Assembly (NCBI RefSeq): GCF_039543825.1
Contig: NZ_BAABKM010000002.1
Span: 310,001-374,000, forward strand
Length of the DNA stretch: 64,000 nt
Direction of reading: 5' to 3'
From: Nocardioides conyzicola
GTDB taxonomy: Bacteria; Actinomycetota; Actinomycetes; Propionibacteriales; Nocardioidaceae
Shown: in pieces, positions 8,505-16,501 of the stretch
Layout of the letters: each line of letters starts with the position of its first letter
Position numbering within the stretch: position 1 is the first letter of the stretch
Program-made: the position numbers and the translations under genes
Notes under the pieces: generated by a model
What the model saw: only the letters and a program-made list of their open reading frames with translations
Told to the model about the DNA's origin: nothing
The model's database searches: none

Positions 8505-11495
8505 CTACTGCACCGTGAAGGACACGTCCTGCACGGCGTGATCGGTCGTACGGCGGACCTGGGCACCCTGGCTGATGCCGACCTTGCCGAACGCTCCGTC
8601 GGAACCGAAGATCCAGTCGACCCTCCGACCGGCCGGGGGCTTGCAGGTGGGGTCGGTGCTGCCGCCGAGGGCGGCCCGGAGCCTGGTCTTGGCGGTGACC
8701 TGGCAGAAGACCCGCTTGTGGTCGTTGAAGTCACCGGTCAGCAGGATCGGGAGGCCGTCCTTCTGGAGCTTCTTGATCGTCTTGATGATCAGCGCCGTGG
8801 CCTTGCGCCGGTCGTCCTCCATCTTGCCCGGCGAGAAGTGCGCGTTGATCCAGTAGAGCTCCTGGCCGCTGCTCAGGTTGCGCAGCCGCACGACCGGCTG
8901 GGGCCGCGGCTGGTTGCGCATGAACGGGATGGTGATCGTGTCCTTCCAGACCGCCTTCCACTCCGACGTCCGCCACATCACCGACTGCGGCGCCCCGGCG
9001 TACCCGAGGCTGGTGCCGGGCCAGATCGTGTACTTGCCGTCGGTCGCGGTCGCGAGGGAGGCCACCTGGTCGGGCTGGATCTCCTGCACGCCGACGAGCG
9101 ATCCGTTGCGCGCGTCGATCAGCGACGACGCCCACTCCGAGCGGATCCGCCCGGGTGCCCAGTCGGGCCGGTCGCCCGTCGCTCCGGTGTGCTGGCTGCC
9201 GAGCAGGTTGAAGGTCATCACCTTGGTCGTCAGCGACTTCTTCTTCTTGCGCGCCGCGGCCGACACCGCCGGCCGGTCGCCGATCTCCCGCTGCACCTGC
9301 GCGTCCGTCGAGAGGCGGAGCGCCGCGGCTCCGCTGCGCAGGACGGCCTGCTCGCGTGCGGCGTCGGCGGACGACACCGCCGCCCGTCGCGCGGGCACGG
9401 CGTTCGCGCCGAGCTGGCCGGTCTCGTTGCTCCCCCAGCAGGTGGGCACGGACCCGGCCAGGCCGCAGCCGTGCATCCAGCCCGTGGTGAGCGTGGTGAG
9501 GGTCGGTACGGCGGCCGCGCGGACGGGGATGAGGCTCGCTCCGGCAGCGCCGGTGCCGAGCTGGCGGTAGCGGTTGCCGCCCCAGCACCAGGTCGCTCCC
9601 GTGTCGTCGAGCGCGCACGTGCTGCTGTCGCCTGCGGACACGGCCGTCCAGATCTGCGCAGGTGCGACGGCGTGCGGCGCCCAGGCCTCCGTGCGGGAGC
9701 CGTCGCCGATCTGGCCGTCCTTGTTCAGGCCCCAGCAGGCGAGTCCGCCGGACGTGGTCACGGCGCAGCTGTGGCCCCAGGACGTGCTGACCTGCATCCA
9801 CCCCGCGTCGGACCCGACGCGGGCCGGCGTGGGCTGGACTGCGGCGGTCGAGTTGCCGACCTGGCCGAAGCTGTTCTGCCCCCAGCACCACGTCGTCCGG
9901 TCCCCGCGCACGGCACAGGTGTGCCAGCCGCCGGTGCTGACGTCGGTCCAGCCGTCGCCGGCGGAGCCGACCAGCCGGGGCGTCTCCACCATCCGCGAGG
10001 TCGTGCCGATGCCGACGGCACCGCGCAGGTTCTGGCCCCAGCAGTAGAGGGCGCCGGCCGTCGTGATCGCGCAGGTGTTGAACCAGCTGGTGGTCACCTG
10101 GTCCCAGACCTGGCCGGGTGCGACCCGCTGGGGCTTCGACTGGATCCCGGACTTGCCGATGCCCAGCTGGCCGAAGTTGTTGAGGCCCCAGCACCACAGC
10201 GTGCCGTTGGTCTTGACCGCGCAGGTGGTGGCGCCGCTGGTGCTGATGCTCCCCCAGCCGGTGCCCTTGACCGGCGCGGGCGTGCTGCGTCCCGTCGTGG
10301 TCCCGTCACCGAGCTGGCCGAACTGGTTGGCGCCCCAGCAGCTGGCGTGCCCGCCGCCGTCGGTCGCGCAGCTGTCCTGGCCACCGGCGCTCACCGAGGT
10401 GGCGCCGTCGGAGACGCTCAGGACCACCTGACCGGTGTGGGTCGTGGTCGCGGGCGTCGTGCCGACCACCGTGTAGCGGACCGTCCACTGCCCGCTGCTC
10501 GTCGGCGTGCCGCTGAGCTCGCCCGTGGGCGAGAGCGTCAGGCCCGGCGGAAGCGTGTCGGTCGTGGTCCACCGCACGCCGCCGAGGGACGCGGGCGTCA
10601 CGTCGGCGCGCAACGGCAGCCGCAGCGGCTCACCGACCAGGGCGGCCTGCACCCGGAGCGCCGGCTTGGGGACCGGCCACCGTCGCGCCCGGTCGAGGGC
10701 GGCGTCGCGGGCCTTGGTCGTCGCGGGCAGGGAGTGGTCGTAGCGGCGCGCCTGGGCGGTGGCGTAGCGCAACGACGCCCGGCCCGGAGCGCACACGAGG
10801 TCGCCGGCGAGGCAGACGTTCCAGACGCCGTACGTCGAGGTCGACCGCGGCGGCGCGTCGACGTGACGACCGAGCCGCGCCTCGATGCCGCGGCGCTGGG
10901 CCGGGTCGGAGATCAGGACGCCCGCGGAGATCCGGGCGCCGTACGGGCGCTGGCGGACCTTGGTCAGCGCGCTGTGCACGATCCGCGCGCCCTGGGCGTA
11001 GCCGACCAGCACGAACTGCTGCTCGGGGCAGGCCGCGGCCGCCGCGTCGAGGGTCTGCACGAGCTTGGCGGTCCCGGGCTTGACCGGGGCAAGCCACTGC
11101 CGCAGCGCCGGGCGCCGGATCGACGCCACGGCCGTGCGGGCCTGCCGGTGCTGGGAGGTCAGGGCGCCGAGCTTGGGGGTGTGCAGCACGACCCGCTTCT
11201 GCTGGACCGAGCGTCCCCCGGACAGCTTGCGGACGTACGCCGCGGCGAAGCGCTCCACGGCCGGCCCGAACGTCGCGCCCTTGGCCCGTCGCTGCCCGTT
11301 GCCGTCGACGCCGACGACGAGCACGTCCGCGCAGGCGGAGCGGCGCGCCGACGAGGCCGCGCTCGAGCTGGCCGCGGCCTCCGCGTCGGTCGGGTCCGAC
11401 GCGGAGGTCACCGCGAGAAGGGACGCCGTCAGGGTCAGAGCCAGCAGTGGTGCGGCTCCGACCTGCCCGAGTTGTCGACGTGCCCCCAAGATCAC
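8505..11495 (-). CDS. Secreted multidomain protein: cutinase-like (no catalytic Ser), Ig-like, RCC1 repeats, EEP nuclease
   Basis: A 996-aa protein; GTG 11495 overlaps the upstream stop (ATGTGA) and gives a clean signal peptide (hydrophobic core about 12-30). Residues 55-280 resemble cutinase/alpha-beta hydrolase: GYAQG at 165-169 sits where cutinases have GYSQG, so the nucleophile is Ala (codon GCC), while the CLAGDLVC motif (Asp232) and His254 are kept. Residues 300-360 form a putative Ig domain (LPPGLTLSPTGELSGTP). Residues 370-690 carry seven RCC1-like repeats of about 49 residues, each with CAV...CWG.N..GQLG. Residues 745-996 are an EEP phosphodiesterase (VGVQEIQPDQ, LTGDFNDHK, TTDHAVQDV). 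The protein is presumably exported, binds something through the first domains and RCC1 propeller, and cleaves a phosphodiester. No family of the whole architecture is recognised. Confidence 0.85.
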   Translation of the reverse strand: MILGARRQLGQVGAAPLLALTLTASLLAVTSASDPTDAEAAASSSAASSARRSACADVLVVGVDGNGQRRAKGATFGPAVERFAAAYVRKLSGGRSVQQKRVVLHTPKLGALTSQHRQARTAVASIRRPALRQWLAPVKPGTAKLVQTLDAAAAACPEQQFVLVGYAQGARIVHSALTKVRQRPYGARISAGVLISDPAQRRGIEARLGRHVDAPPRSTSTYGVWNVCLAGDLVCAPGRASLRYATAQARRYDHSLPATTKARDAALDRARRWPVPKPALRVQAALVGEPLRLPLRADVTPASLGGVRWTTTDTLPPGLTLSPTGELSGTPTSSGQWTVRYTVVGTTPATTTHTGQVVLSVSDGATSVSAGGQDSCATDGGGHASCWGANQFGQLGDGTTTGRSTPAPVKGTGWGSISTSGATTCAVKTNGTLWCWGLNNFGQLGIGKSGIQSKPQRVAPGQVWDQVTTSWFNTCAITTAGALYCWGQNLRGAVGIGTTSRMVETPRLVGSAGDGWTDVSTGGWHTCAVRGDRTTWCWGQNSFGQVGNSTAAVQPTPARVGSDAGWMQVSTSWGHSCAVTTSGGLACWGLNKDGQIGDGSRTEAWAPHAVAPAQIWTAVSAGDSSTCALDDTGATWCWGGNRYRQLGTGAAGASLIPVRAAAVPTLTTLTTGWMHGCGLAGSVPTCWGSNETGQLGANAVPARRAAVSSADAAREQAVLRSGAAALRLSTDAQVQREIGDRPAVSAAARKKKKSLTTKVMTFNLLGSQHTGATGDRPDWAPGRIRSEWASSLIDARNGSLVGVQEIQPDQVASLATATDGKYTIWPGTSLGYAGAPQSVMWRTSEWKAVWKDTITIPFMRNQPRPQPVVRLRNLSSGQELYWINAHFSPGKMEDDRRKATALIIKTIKKLQKDGLPILLTGDFNDHKRVFCQVTAKTRLRAALGGSTDPTCKPPAGRRVDWIFGSDGAFGKVGISQGAQVRRTTDHAVQDVSFTVQ

Positions 11496-12832
11496 ATTTC
11501 CTGTTTGATCAGCGCGTAGGGATCGACGGTCGGGGCGTCCAGGCTGCGACGCTCGACCCCGCCGTTGCCGTTGCCGGTCTGCCCGATCGTGGAGGTGCCC
11601 CACGACGAGGGCCGGTGGGTGAAGAGGTAGTCGATCCAGTTGCTGTAGCGCTTGGTCGTGTAGGAGCTGCGGATGACCCCGATGACCTCGTCGCTGACCA
11701 GCGAGACGTGCGTCCAGTTGGCCGACCCGTTGATCGTCACCGACGCGTTCGTCTTGCCGTCGTAGACCCCGCTGATGGTCAGCGTCTTCATGTGGACGTA
11801 GCGGTCGTAGATGCCGTCCTCGTCACGGTCCCACGCCAGGTGCGTCATGGGGATGGGACGACCGGCCTCCTGGCGCATGATGCGGAGGACTTCGTTGCCG
11901 AACATCGCGTAGACGAGCCGGATGTCGCAGCCGCGGCGGTGCATGATCGCGAGCCGCTTGGCGATCGCGATGCCGCGGTCGCCGTACATCGCGGTCTGGG
12001 CGATCCGGATCTTGGTGTGGCCGTGCACGCCGGTCCCACCCGTCGCGCCGAGGCAGCGGACCTTGTTGAGCACGTTGAGCGCCGGGTCACCGGACGGGAC
12101 GGCCTTGCCGGAGTAGGGGTAGAAGATCGCCGAGAACGGGCCGTGGTTCCACTGGCGGTAGGCGCCGCCCTTGGGCTTGCGGTCCTTGGCCATCTCGTTG
12201 AACACCGAGAGGAACTCCCGGTACTCGTCGGGCTTGTTGACGCGGGTGTAGACGTCGTTCCACTGGATGTCGGCCGCCAGCTCGGTGGCGTTGTTGGACC
12301 CGTAGATCACGACGTTCTTGGCCCGGCCGGACTTGCTGAAGAGGTAGAACTTCGTGTGCGCGATGCCGTGCGGCCCGCGGCAGGCGCTCTGGCACCGACG
12401 CAGCCAGCTGCGGTTGACGGCCTTCTTGCGCTTCTTGCTGCCCTGCTTGAGGCCGTAGGCCAGGCGCGCGGCGTCGGGGTTGCGGTTGTCCGGGGCCCAG
12501 TTGGAGCCGTCCATCACGACCTGGACGGACACCCCGCGCTTGTTGGCGCGCAGCAGCGCAGCGGTGATGTTGCTGCTGCGGACGTTCCACGAGGCGATCC
12601 GGATCTCCTCGCCGCGCGGGACGCTGTCGATCGTCTTCAGCAGCTTGCGGATGATGGCGCGGCGGGAGTCCGTCGACCCGTAGGGGTTGTTGAAGGTCGG
12701 GCCGGCGGCCGGCGTGTACTTGGGCTTGGGCTTCGGCTTCGCTGCGACGGCCGGGGAACCCACAGCCAGGACGCTCACCACCAGCGCCGGGGCCAGGGCG
12801 ATCGCGATCTTCCGCAGAACTTGGTGACGCAA
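11492..12832 (-). CDS. Secreted phospholipase D-like protein
   Basis: A 446-aa protein. TTG 12832 is preferred over upstream starts because GGGGGAG lies six bases before it and translation from there gives a textbook signal peptide (MRHQVLRKIAIALAPALVV... to AVAA). Two PLD half-sites are present: HTKFYLFSKSG...GSNNAT and HMKTLTISGVYDGK...NGSANWT. In both, the Asp of the HxK-x4-D motif is replaced by Ser, while His, Lys and the downstream GSxxN are intact, so activity is plausible but not certain. The substrate could be a phospholipid or nucleic acid. The stop overlaps the GTG of the downstream cutinase/RCC1/EEP gene, so the two secreted proteins are co-expressed. Confidence 0.85.
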   Translation of the reverse strand: MRHQVLRKIAIALAPALVVSVLAVGSPAVAAKPKPKPKYTPAAGPTFNNPYGSTDSRRAIIRKLLKTIDSVPRGEEIRIASWNVRSSNITAALLRANKRGVSVQVVMDGSNWAPDNRNPDAARLAYGLKQGSKKRKKAVNRSWLRRCQSACRGPHGIAHTKFYLFSKSGRAKNVVIYGSNNATELAADIQWNDVYTRVNKPDEYREFLSVFNEMAKDRKPKGGAYRQWNHGPFSAIFYPYSGKAVPSGDPALNVLNKVRCLGATGGTGVHGHTKIRIAQTAMYGDRGIAIAKRLAIMHRRGCDIRLVYAMFGNEVLRIMRQEAGRPIPMTHLAWDRDEDGIYDRYVHMKTLTISGVYDGKTNASVTINGSANWTHVSLVSDEVIGVIRSSYTTKRYSNWIDYLFTHRPSSWGTSTIGQTGNGNGGVERRSLDAPTVDPYALIKQEM

Positions 12833-12975
12833 ATCCGACTCCCCCACGTAGCTGGCCGCGGGGGTACCTGCGCGCACGCTGCGCACTCCCCGCGCCGACA
12901 CTCTAACCAACGGTCAAGGCCCTTCCGAATCGCCGCGCCCGAGCCGCGTGGTGCTGGAGGGACACATGGGGAGGC

Positions 12976-13413
12976 TCAGGCAGTGCAGGTGGCGCGCGTC
13001 CGGCGGTACCTGGCGTCCTTCTGGAGCGGCCCCTTGGACTGCGAGATCACGTGGCCGGGCACGCCCCAGAACCGGTCGTCGTAGGTGACCAGCACCGCGC
13101 CCATCGAGCAGTGGATCGAGTCCGCGGGGACCGCGATCCCGTCCGCGGCGCAGCCCTTGTACGGCGAGGGCAGGTCGGCGTCGGCGACCCAGGTGTCGGA
13201 GCAGTCGGGCCACGACGCCGGGGCCGCGGTCTGGCTCGACTCTTCAGAGGCCGTCGGCGACGCCTCGACGGTCGGCGACGCCGACTGGCTCGGGCTGGCG
13301 CTGTCGGTTGCGACCGGAGCGGCGTCGCCCTCGTCGGAGCCGCAGCCGGCGGCCAGTCCGGCGACGAGCGTGCCGGCGGCGATCATCACGAACGTACGCA
13401 GCACCACACCCAT
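12976..13413 (-). CDS. Small lipoprotein of unknown function
   Basis: A 145-aa protein beginning MGVVLRTFVMIAAG with lipobox LAAGC (cysteine near residue 25), so it is probably lipidated and anchored on the outer face of the membrane. A Ser/Thr/Pro/Glu-rich linker (about 30-75) leads to a small globular region with four cysteines (CSDTW, KGCAADG, HCSMG and a C-terminal TCTA) that could form two disulfides, and the stretch YDDRFWGVPGHVISQSK. The function is unknown. It lies between the phospholipase D-like gene and an EEP gene, all on the minus strand. Confidence 0.7.
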   Translation of the reverse strand: MGVVLRTFVMIAAGTLVAGLAAGCGSDEGDAAPVATDSASPSQSASPTVEASPTASEESSQTAAPASWPDCSDTWVADADLPSPYKGCAADGIAVPADSIHCSMGAVLVTYDDRFWGVPGHVISQSKGPLQKDARYRRTRATCTA

Positions 13414-13432
13414 GGCAGCCACGCTAACCCAC

Positions 13433-14539
13433 CTAGTGGGCGGCAGGGGCGGGGTTGTCGAGCCCGACGTCGGCGTACAGCAGGTAGTGGTCGCTCGCGG
13501 CCGCCCGCGACGCGCCGTCCTGGACGTAGCCGGAGAACGCGACGTCCGAGGTGCCCATGATCCAGTCCACCCGACGCGGGTTGGGCGGCAGCTGGCACCC
13601 GCCGGCACCGCTGCCACCGTTGGCGGCCACCATGTCGGCCTCGGTGGCGGCCCGGCAGAAGAACTCCTCGTGCTCGTTCATGTCGCCGGTGATGATCACC
13701 GGGAGGCCGGTGGACCTGAGCTGCTTGACGAGGGCGATCTCGACCGTCGTCGCGGCGTCGCGCTGGGTCTCCATCCCGCCCGCCGAGTTGTGCGCGGTGA
13801 TCACGTAGAACTCGCCGCCGTGCTCGCGGTCGCGTAGCCGGACCCACGGCAGCGGGATGCTCTGGCTCGCGAAGACGTACGACACGGAGCCGGTGTCCAC
13901 CAGCTCGAACTTGGAGTCGAGCCAGGCCACCTGGAGCCGCTGCCCGTTGCTGCCGAGCGCCTGGACGGGCCACATGGCGTAGCCCGGCAGGTTGTTCTGC
14001 AGCGCGGGGATCTGGTCGTCCTGGACCTCCTGGAAGCCGGCGACCTGGATGCCACGCGACCGGACCAGGCCGGCCGTGATCGCGGCCCGCTCCGGTCCAG
14101 GGCCGTAGCCACCGCGACCCGCGGTGTGCTGGCTGCCGAGGATGTTGAGGGTGCCGATCCGGAAGGACGAGGTCTTCGGCAGCTTGGCCTTGCGCGCCGC
14201 CTCGCGGCTCGCGCGGCGCTCGGCGCGCGCCCGGATGACCTGGGCCATGTCCAGCTTGAGCGTCCGGGCCTGGACGACCACCTGCGGCTCGTCCGCGGAG
14301 GAGGCAGCGGCGGCGGCGCCCGAAGCCGTGCTGCGGGGGGTCCCGTGGGCCGAGGGCAGCGCCCGGGCCGCGGTGTTGGCGGCCTCGTCGGCCACGGGGT
14401 CGGCCGGGTCGCCGTCCGCGGCGTGCAGACCGACGAGGATCGCGATGACGAGGCCCAGGGTGCAGACCGCACCGACCGTCGCAGCCAGGGCACCTGCGCG
14501 CTCCCGGCTGGGGCGCCGATCGGCGGCGTGCTTCGACAT
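13433..14539 (-). CDS. Membrane-anchored or secreted EEP family phosphodiesterase
   Basis: A 368-aa protein with one N-terminal membrane segment (about 17-40) after a basic cytoplasmic end, then an Ala/Ser-rich linker and an EEP domain from about residue 122. Catalytic motifs visible are FRIGTLNILGSQHT, GFQEVQDDQ, ITAHN, ITGDMNEHEEF and AASDHYLLY. The motif set and linker resemble the C-terminal domain of the 996-aa protein at 8505-11495 (both have NILGSQHT or NLLGSQHT and RRVDWI), so they are paralogues. A GGGAGG site lies upstream of the ATG. The domain should face outside the cell; the substrate is unknown. Confidence 0.85.
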   Translation of the reverse strand: MSKHAADRRPSRERAGALAATVGAVCTLGLVIAILVGLHAADGDPADPVADEAANTAARALPSAHGTPRSTASGAAAAASSADEPQVVVQARTLKLDMAQVIRARAERRASREAARKAKLPKTSSFRIGTLNILGSQHTAGRGGYGPGPERAAITAGLVRSRGIQVAGFQEVQDDQIPALQNNLPGYAMWPVQALGSNGQRLQVAWLDSKFELVDTGSVSYVFASQSIPLPWVRLRDREHGGEFYVITAHNSAGGMETQRDAATTVEIALVKQLRSTGLPVIITGDMNEHEEFFCRAATEADMVAANGGSGAGGCQLPPNPRRVDWIMGTSDVAFSGYVQDGASRAAASDHYLLYADVGLDNPAPAAH

Positions 14540-14663
14540 CGCGTGCGATCCTCCCGCATCCGAGGGTGATCAACTGGCCCGGGCGTCGCGTGCGCCCGGC
14601 AGACTTGGCGGAGACTGTACCGAACTGCGCCGCGCCCCTCTGCATCGCAGGAGGCCGTGCCGG

Positions 14664-14669
14664 TAGCGT
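14664..14669 (+). promoter_or_regulatory. -10 hexamer TAGCGT, leaderless-type promoter
   Basis: TAGCGT ends 8 nt before GTG 14678 of the MgtE-N/CBS gene, so transcription would start at or next to the start codon. An alternative GTG at 14657 has GGAGG only two or three bases upstream. Confidence 0.45.
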
Positions 14670-14677
14670 TCGTCGTC

Positions 14678-15952
14678 GTGAGCACCACCCCCTCCCGCGT
14701 CTACGTGGCCCGCCTCGTCGGGCTCCCGATCTTCGACCCCCAGGGCGACCAGGTCGGCAAGGTGCGAGATCTCGTGGTGGCGGTCCGCTCGGAGGTCCAG
14801 CAGCCCCGCGTCCTCGGCCTGGTCGCCGAGGTGTTCGGCCGGCGGCGGATCTTCGTGCCGATGACCCGGGTGACCAACATCGACAGCGGGCAGGTCTACA
14901 CGACCGGCCTGCTCAACATGCGCCGCTTCGAGCAGCGGCCCACCGAGACGCTCGTGATCGGGCAGATGCTCGACAAGTCCGTCTTCGTCCCGAGCACCGG
15001 CGTGACCGGGACGGTGTACGACGTCGCGATGGAGCAGGCGCGCAACCGCGACTGGGTGCTGAGCAGGGTGGCGATCCAGGAGCCGGCCAAGGGACTCCGC
15101 CGGCGGGGCCAGACCTATGTCTGCGAGTGGCGCGACGTCGACGGTCTCACGCAGCGCGAGGAGGCGCAGGGAGCCACCCACCTGATCGCGGCCCTCAACG
15201 AGATGCGGCCGGCCGACGCGGCCAACATGATCCGCGACCTCCCGCCCGAGCGGCGGCGCGCGGTGGTGGCCGCGCTCGACGACGAGCGGCTCGCCGACGT
15301 GCTCGAGGAGCTGCCAGAGGAGGACCAGGTCGAGATCCTGGAGCACCTCGACAGCGAGCGCGCCGCCGACGTGCTCGAGGAGATGTCGCCCGACGACGCC
15401 GCCGACCTGATGGCCGACCTGCCGCCCGAGACCGCGGCCGCGCTGCTCGAGCTGATGGAGCCCGAGGAGGCCGAGGACGTGCGCCGGCTGATGGCGTACG
15501 TCGAGAACACCGCGGGCGCCATGATGACCTCGGAGCCGGTGATCCTCGGCCCCGACGCGACCATCGCCGACGCCCTCGCGCACGTGCGCAACCCCGACCT
15601 CACGCCTGCGCTGGCCGCCCTCGTCTACGTGTGCCGGCAGCCGCTGGAGACGCCGACCGGGCGCTTCCTCGGCGTCGCCCACATCCAGCGGCTGCTGCGC
15701 GAGCCCCCCTCGACGCTGGTCGCCGGCGTCCTCGACGACTCCATGGACCCGCTGCGTCCCGAGGCCACCATCGACCAGGTGGCCGCCCACCTGGCGACGT
15801 ACAACCTGGTCGCCGCGCCCGTGGTCGACGACAACCACCACCTGCTCGGCGCGGTCAGCGTCGACGACCTGCTCGACCACATGCTCCCCGAGAACTGGCG
15901 CGACCAGGCGATCCGCTCCAACGACCGCTCCCAGGGGGTGCGCCGTGGCTGA
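14678..15952 (+). CDS. MgtE N-terminal domain / CBS domain protein without transporter domain
   Basis: A 424-aa cytoplasmic protein. A PRC-barrel-like start (VYVARLVGLPIFDPQGDQVG), then an MgtE N-domain made of superhelical repeats (ADVLEELPEEDQVEILEHL, ADVLEEMSPDDAADLMADL), then two CBS motifs (GAMMTSEPVILGPDATIADA; ATIDQVAAHLATYNLVAAPV). The membrane channel domain of true MgtE is absent, so it is a magnesium- or nucleotide-sensing soluble relative. GTG 14678 is chosen because a TAGCGT -10 box precedes it by 8 nt; GTG 14657 would add seven residues. It overlaps the DUF1003 gene by 8 bp. The same pair occurs near mrp in mycobacteria (Rv1232c/Rv1231c), suggesting they work together, probably on magnesium or cobalt homeostasis. 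Confidence 0.85.
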   Translation: MSTTPSRVYVARLVGLPIFDPQGDQVGKVRDLVVAVRSEVQQPRVLGLVAEVFGRRRIFVPMTRVTNIDSGQVYTTGLLNMRRFEQRPTETLVIGQMLDKSVFVPSTGVTGTVYDVAMEQARNRDWVLSRVAIQEPAKGLRRRGQTYVCEWRDVDGLTQREEAQGATHLIAALNEMRPADAANMIRDLPPERRRAVVAALDDERLADVLEELPEEDQVEILEHLDSERAADVLEEMSPDDAADLMADLPPETAAALLELMEPEEAEDVRRLMAYVENTAGAMMTSEPVILGPDATIADALAHVRNPDLTPALAALVYVCRQPLETPTGRFLGVAHIQRLLREPPSTLVAGVLDDSMDPLRPEATIDQVAAHLATYNLVAAPVVDDNHHLLGAVSVDDLLDHMLPENWRDQAIRSNDRSQGVRRG

Positions 15953-16490
15953 CCGCCCGTCCCGCTCCCGTCTCGACACCCCGACCGAGACGCGTCGCCA
16001 GCTGGTCCGGCGCCCGTCGTACGACTCCGACGCCTTCGGCAGCTTCGCCGAGCAGTTCGCGCGCTACATGGGCACGGCCCGGTTCCTGATGTGGATGACC
16101 GGGTTCGTCGCCATCTGGTTCGGCTGGAACCTGCTCGCGCCGGAGGGGCTGCGCTGGGACGACTATCCGTTCATCTTCCTGACGCTGATCCTCAGCCTCC
16201 AGGCGTCGTACGCCGCTCCACTGATCCTGCTCGCCCAGAACCGGCAGGAGCAGCGCGACAAGGTGGTCGCCGAGCAGGACCGCCAGGCCAACGCCCGCGC
16301 GCACGCCGACATGGAGTTCCTCGCCCGTGAGGTCGCCTCGCTGCGGATGGCCGTCGGCGAGGTCGCGACCCGCGACTTCCTCCGCTCGGAGCTGCGCTCG
16401 CTGCTCAGCGACCTCGACGAGCGGGCCGAGCTCGCCGAGCGTGCGCAGGGTCACGTGGGCAAGGGCGAGCCGGAGACACCCACCGCCTAG
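15945..16490 (+). CDS. DUF1003 membrane protein
   Basis: A 181-aa protein starting at GTG 15945, inside the last codons of the MgtE-N/CBS gene. It has the DUF1003 pattern: two membrane segments (about 47-67, FLMWMTGFVAIWFGWNLL, and 78-105, FIFLTLILSLQASYAAPLIL) followed by LLAQNRQEQRDK and a charged amphipathic helix to the C-terminus. Members are inner-membrane proteins of unknown biochemical role. The coupling to a soluble MgtE-N/CBS protein suggests that the two form a membrane complex in which the neighbour senses a cation or nucleotide. The predicted leaderless promoter of mrp lies at its 3' end. Confidence 0.88.
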   Translation: MADRPSRSRLDTPTETRRQLVRRPSYDSDAFGSFAEQFARYMGTARFLMWMTGFVAIWFGWNLLAPEGLRWDDYPFIFLTLILSLQASYAAPLILLAQNRQEQRDKVVAEQDRQANARAHADMEFLAREVASLRMAVGEVATRDFLRSELRSLLSDLDERAELAERAQGHVGKGEPETPTA

Positions 16491-16493
16491 ACT
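16488..16493 (+). promoter_or_regulatory. -10 hexamer TAGACT, leaderless-type promoter of mrp
   Basis: TAGACT, whose first three bases are the stop codon of the DUF1003 gene, ends 8 nt before the mrp ATG at 16502. No ribosome site is visible between them. Confidence 0.5.
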
Positions 16494-16501
16494 CGGGGAT
16501 C

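Noticed and set aside
9380..10390. Tandem DNA repeat or CRISPR-like array
   Set aside because: The periodic pattern of about 150 bp is explained by the seven RCC1 protein repeats; the DNA units are divergent and have no conserved direct repeat with spacers.
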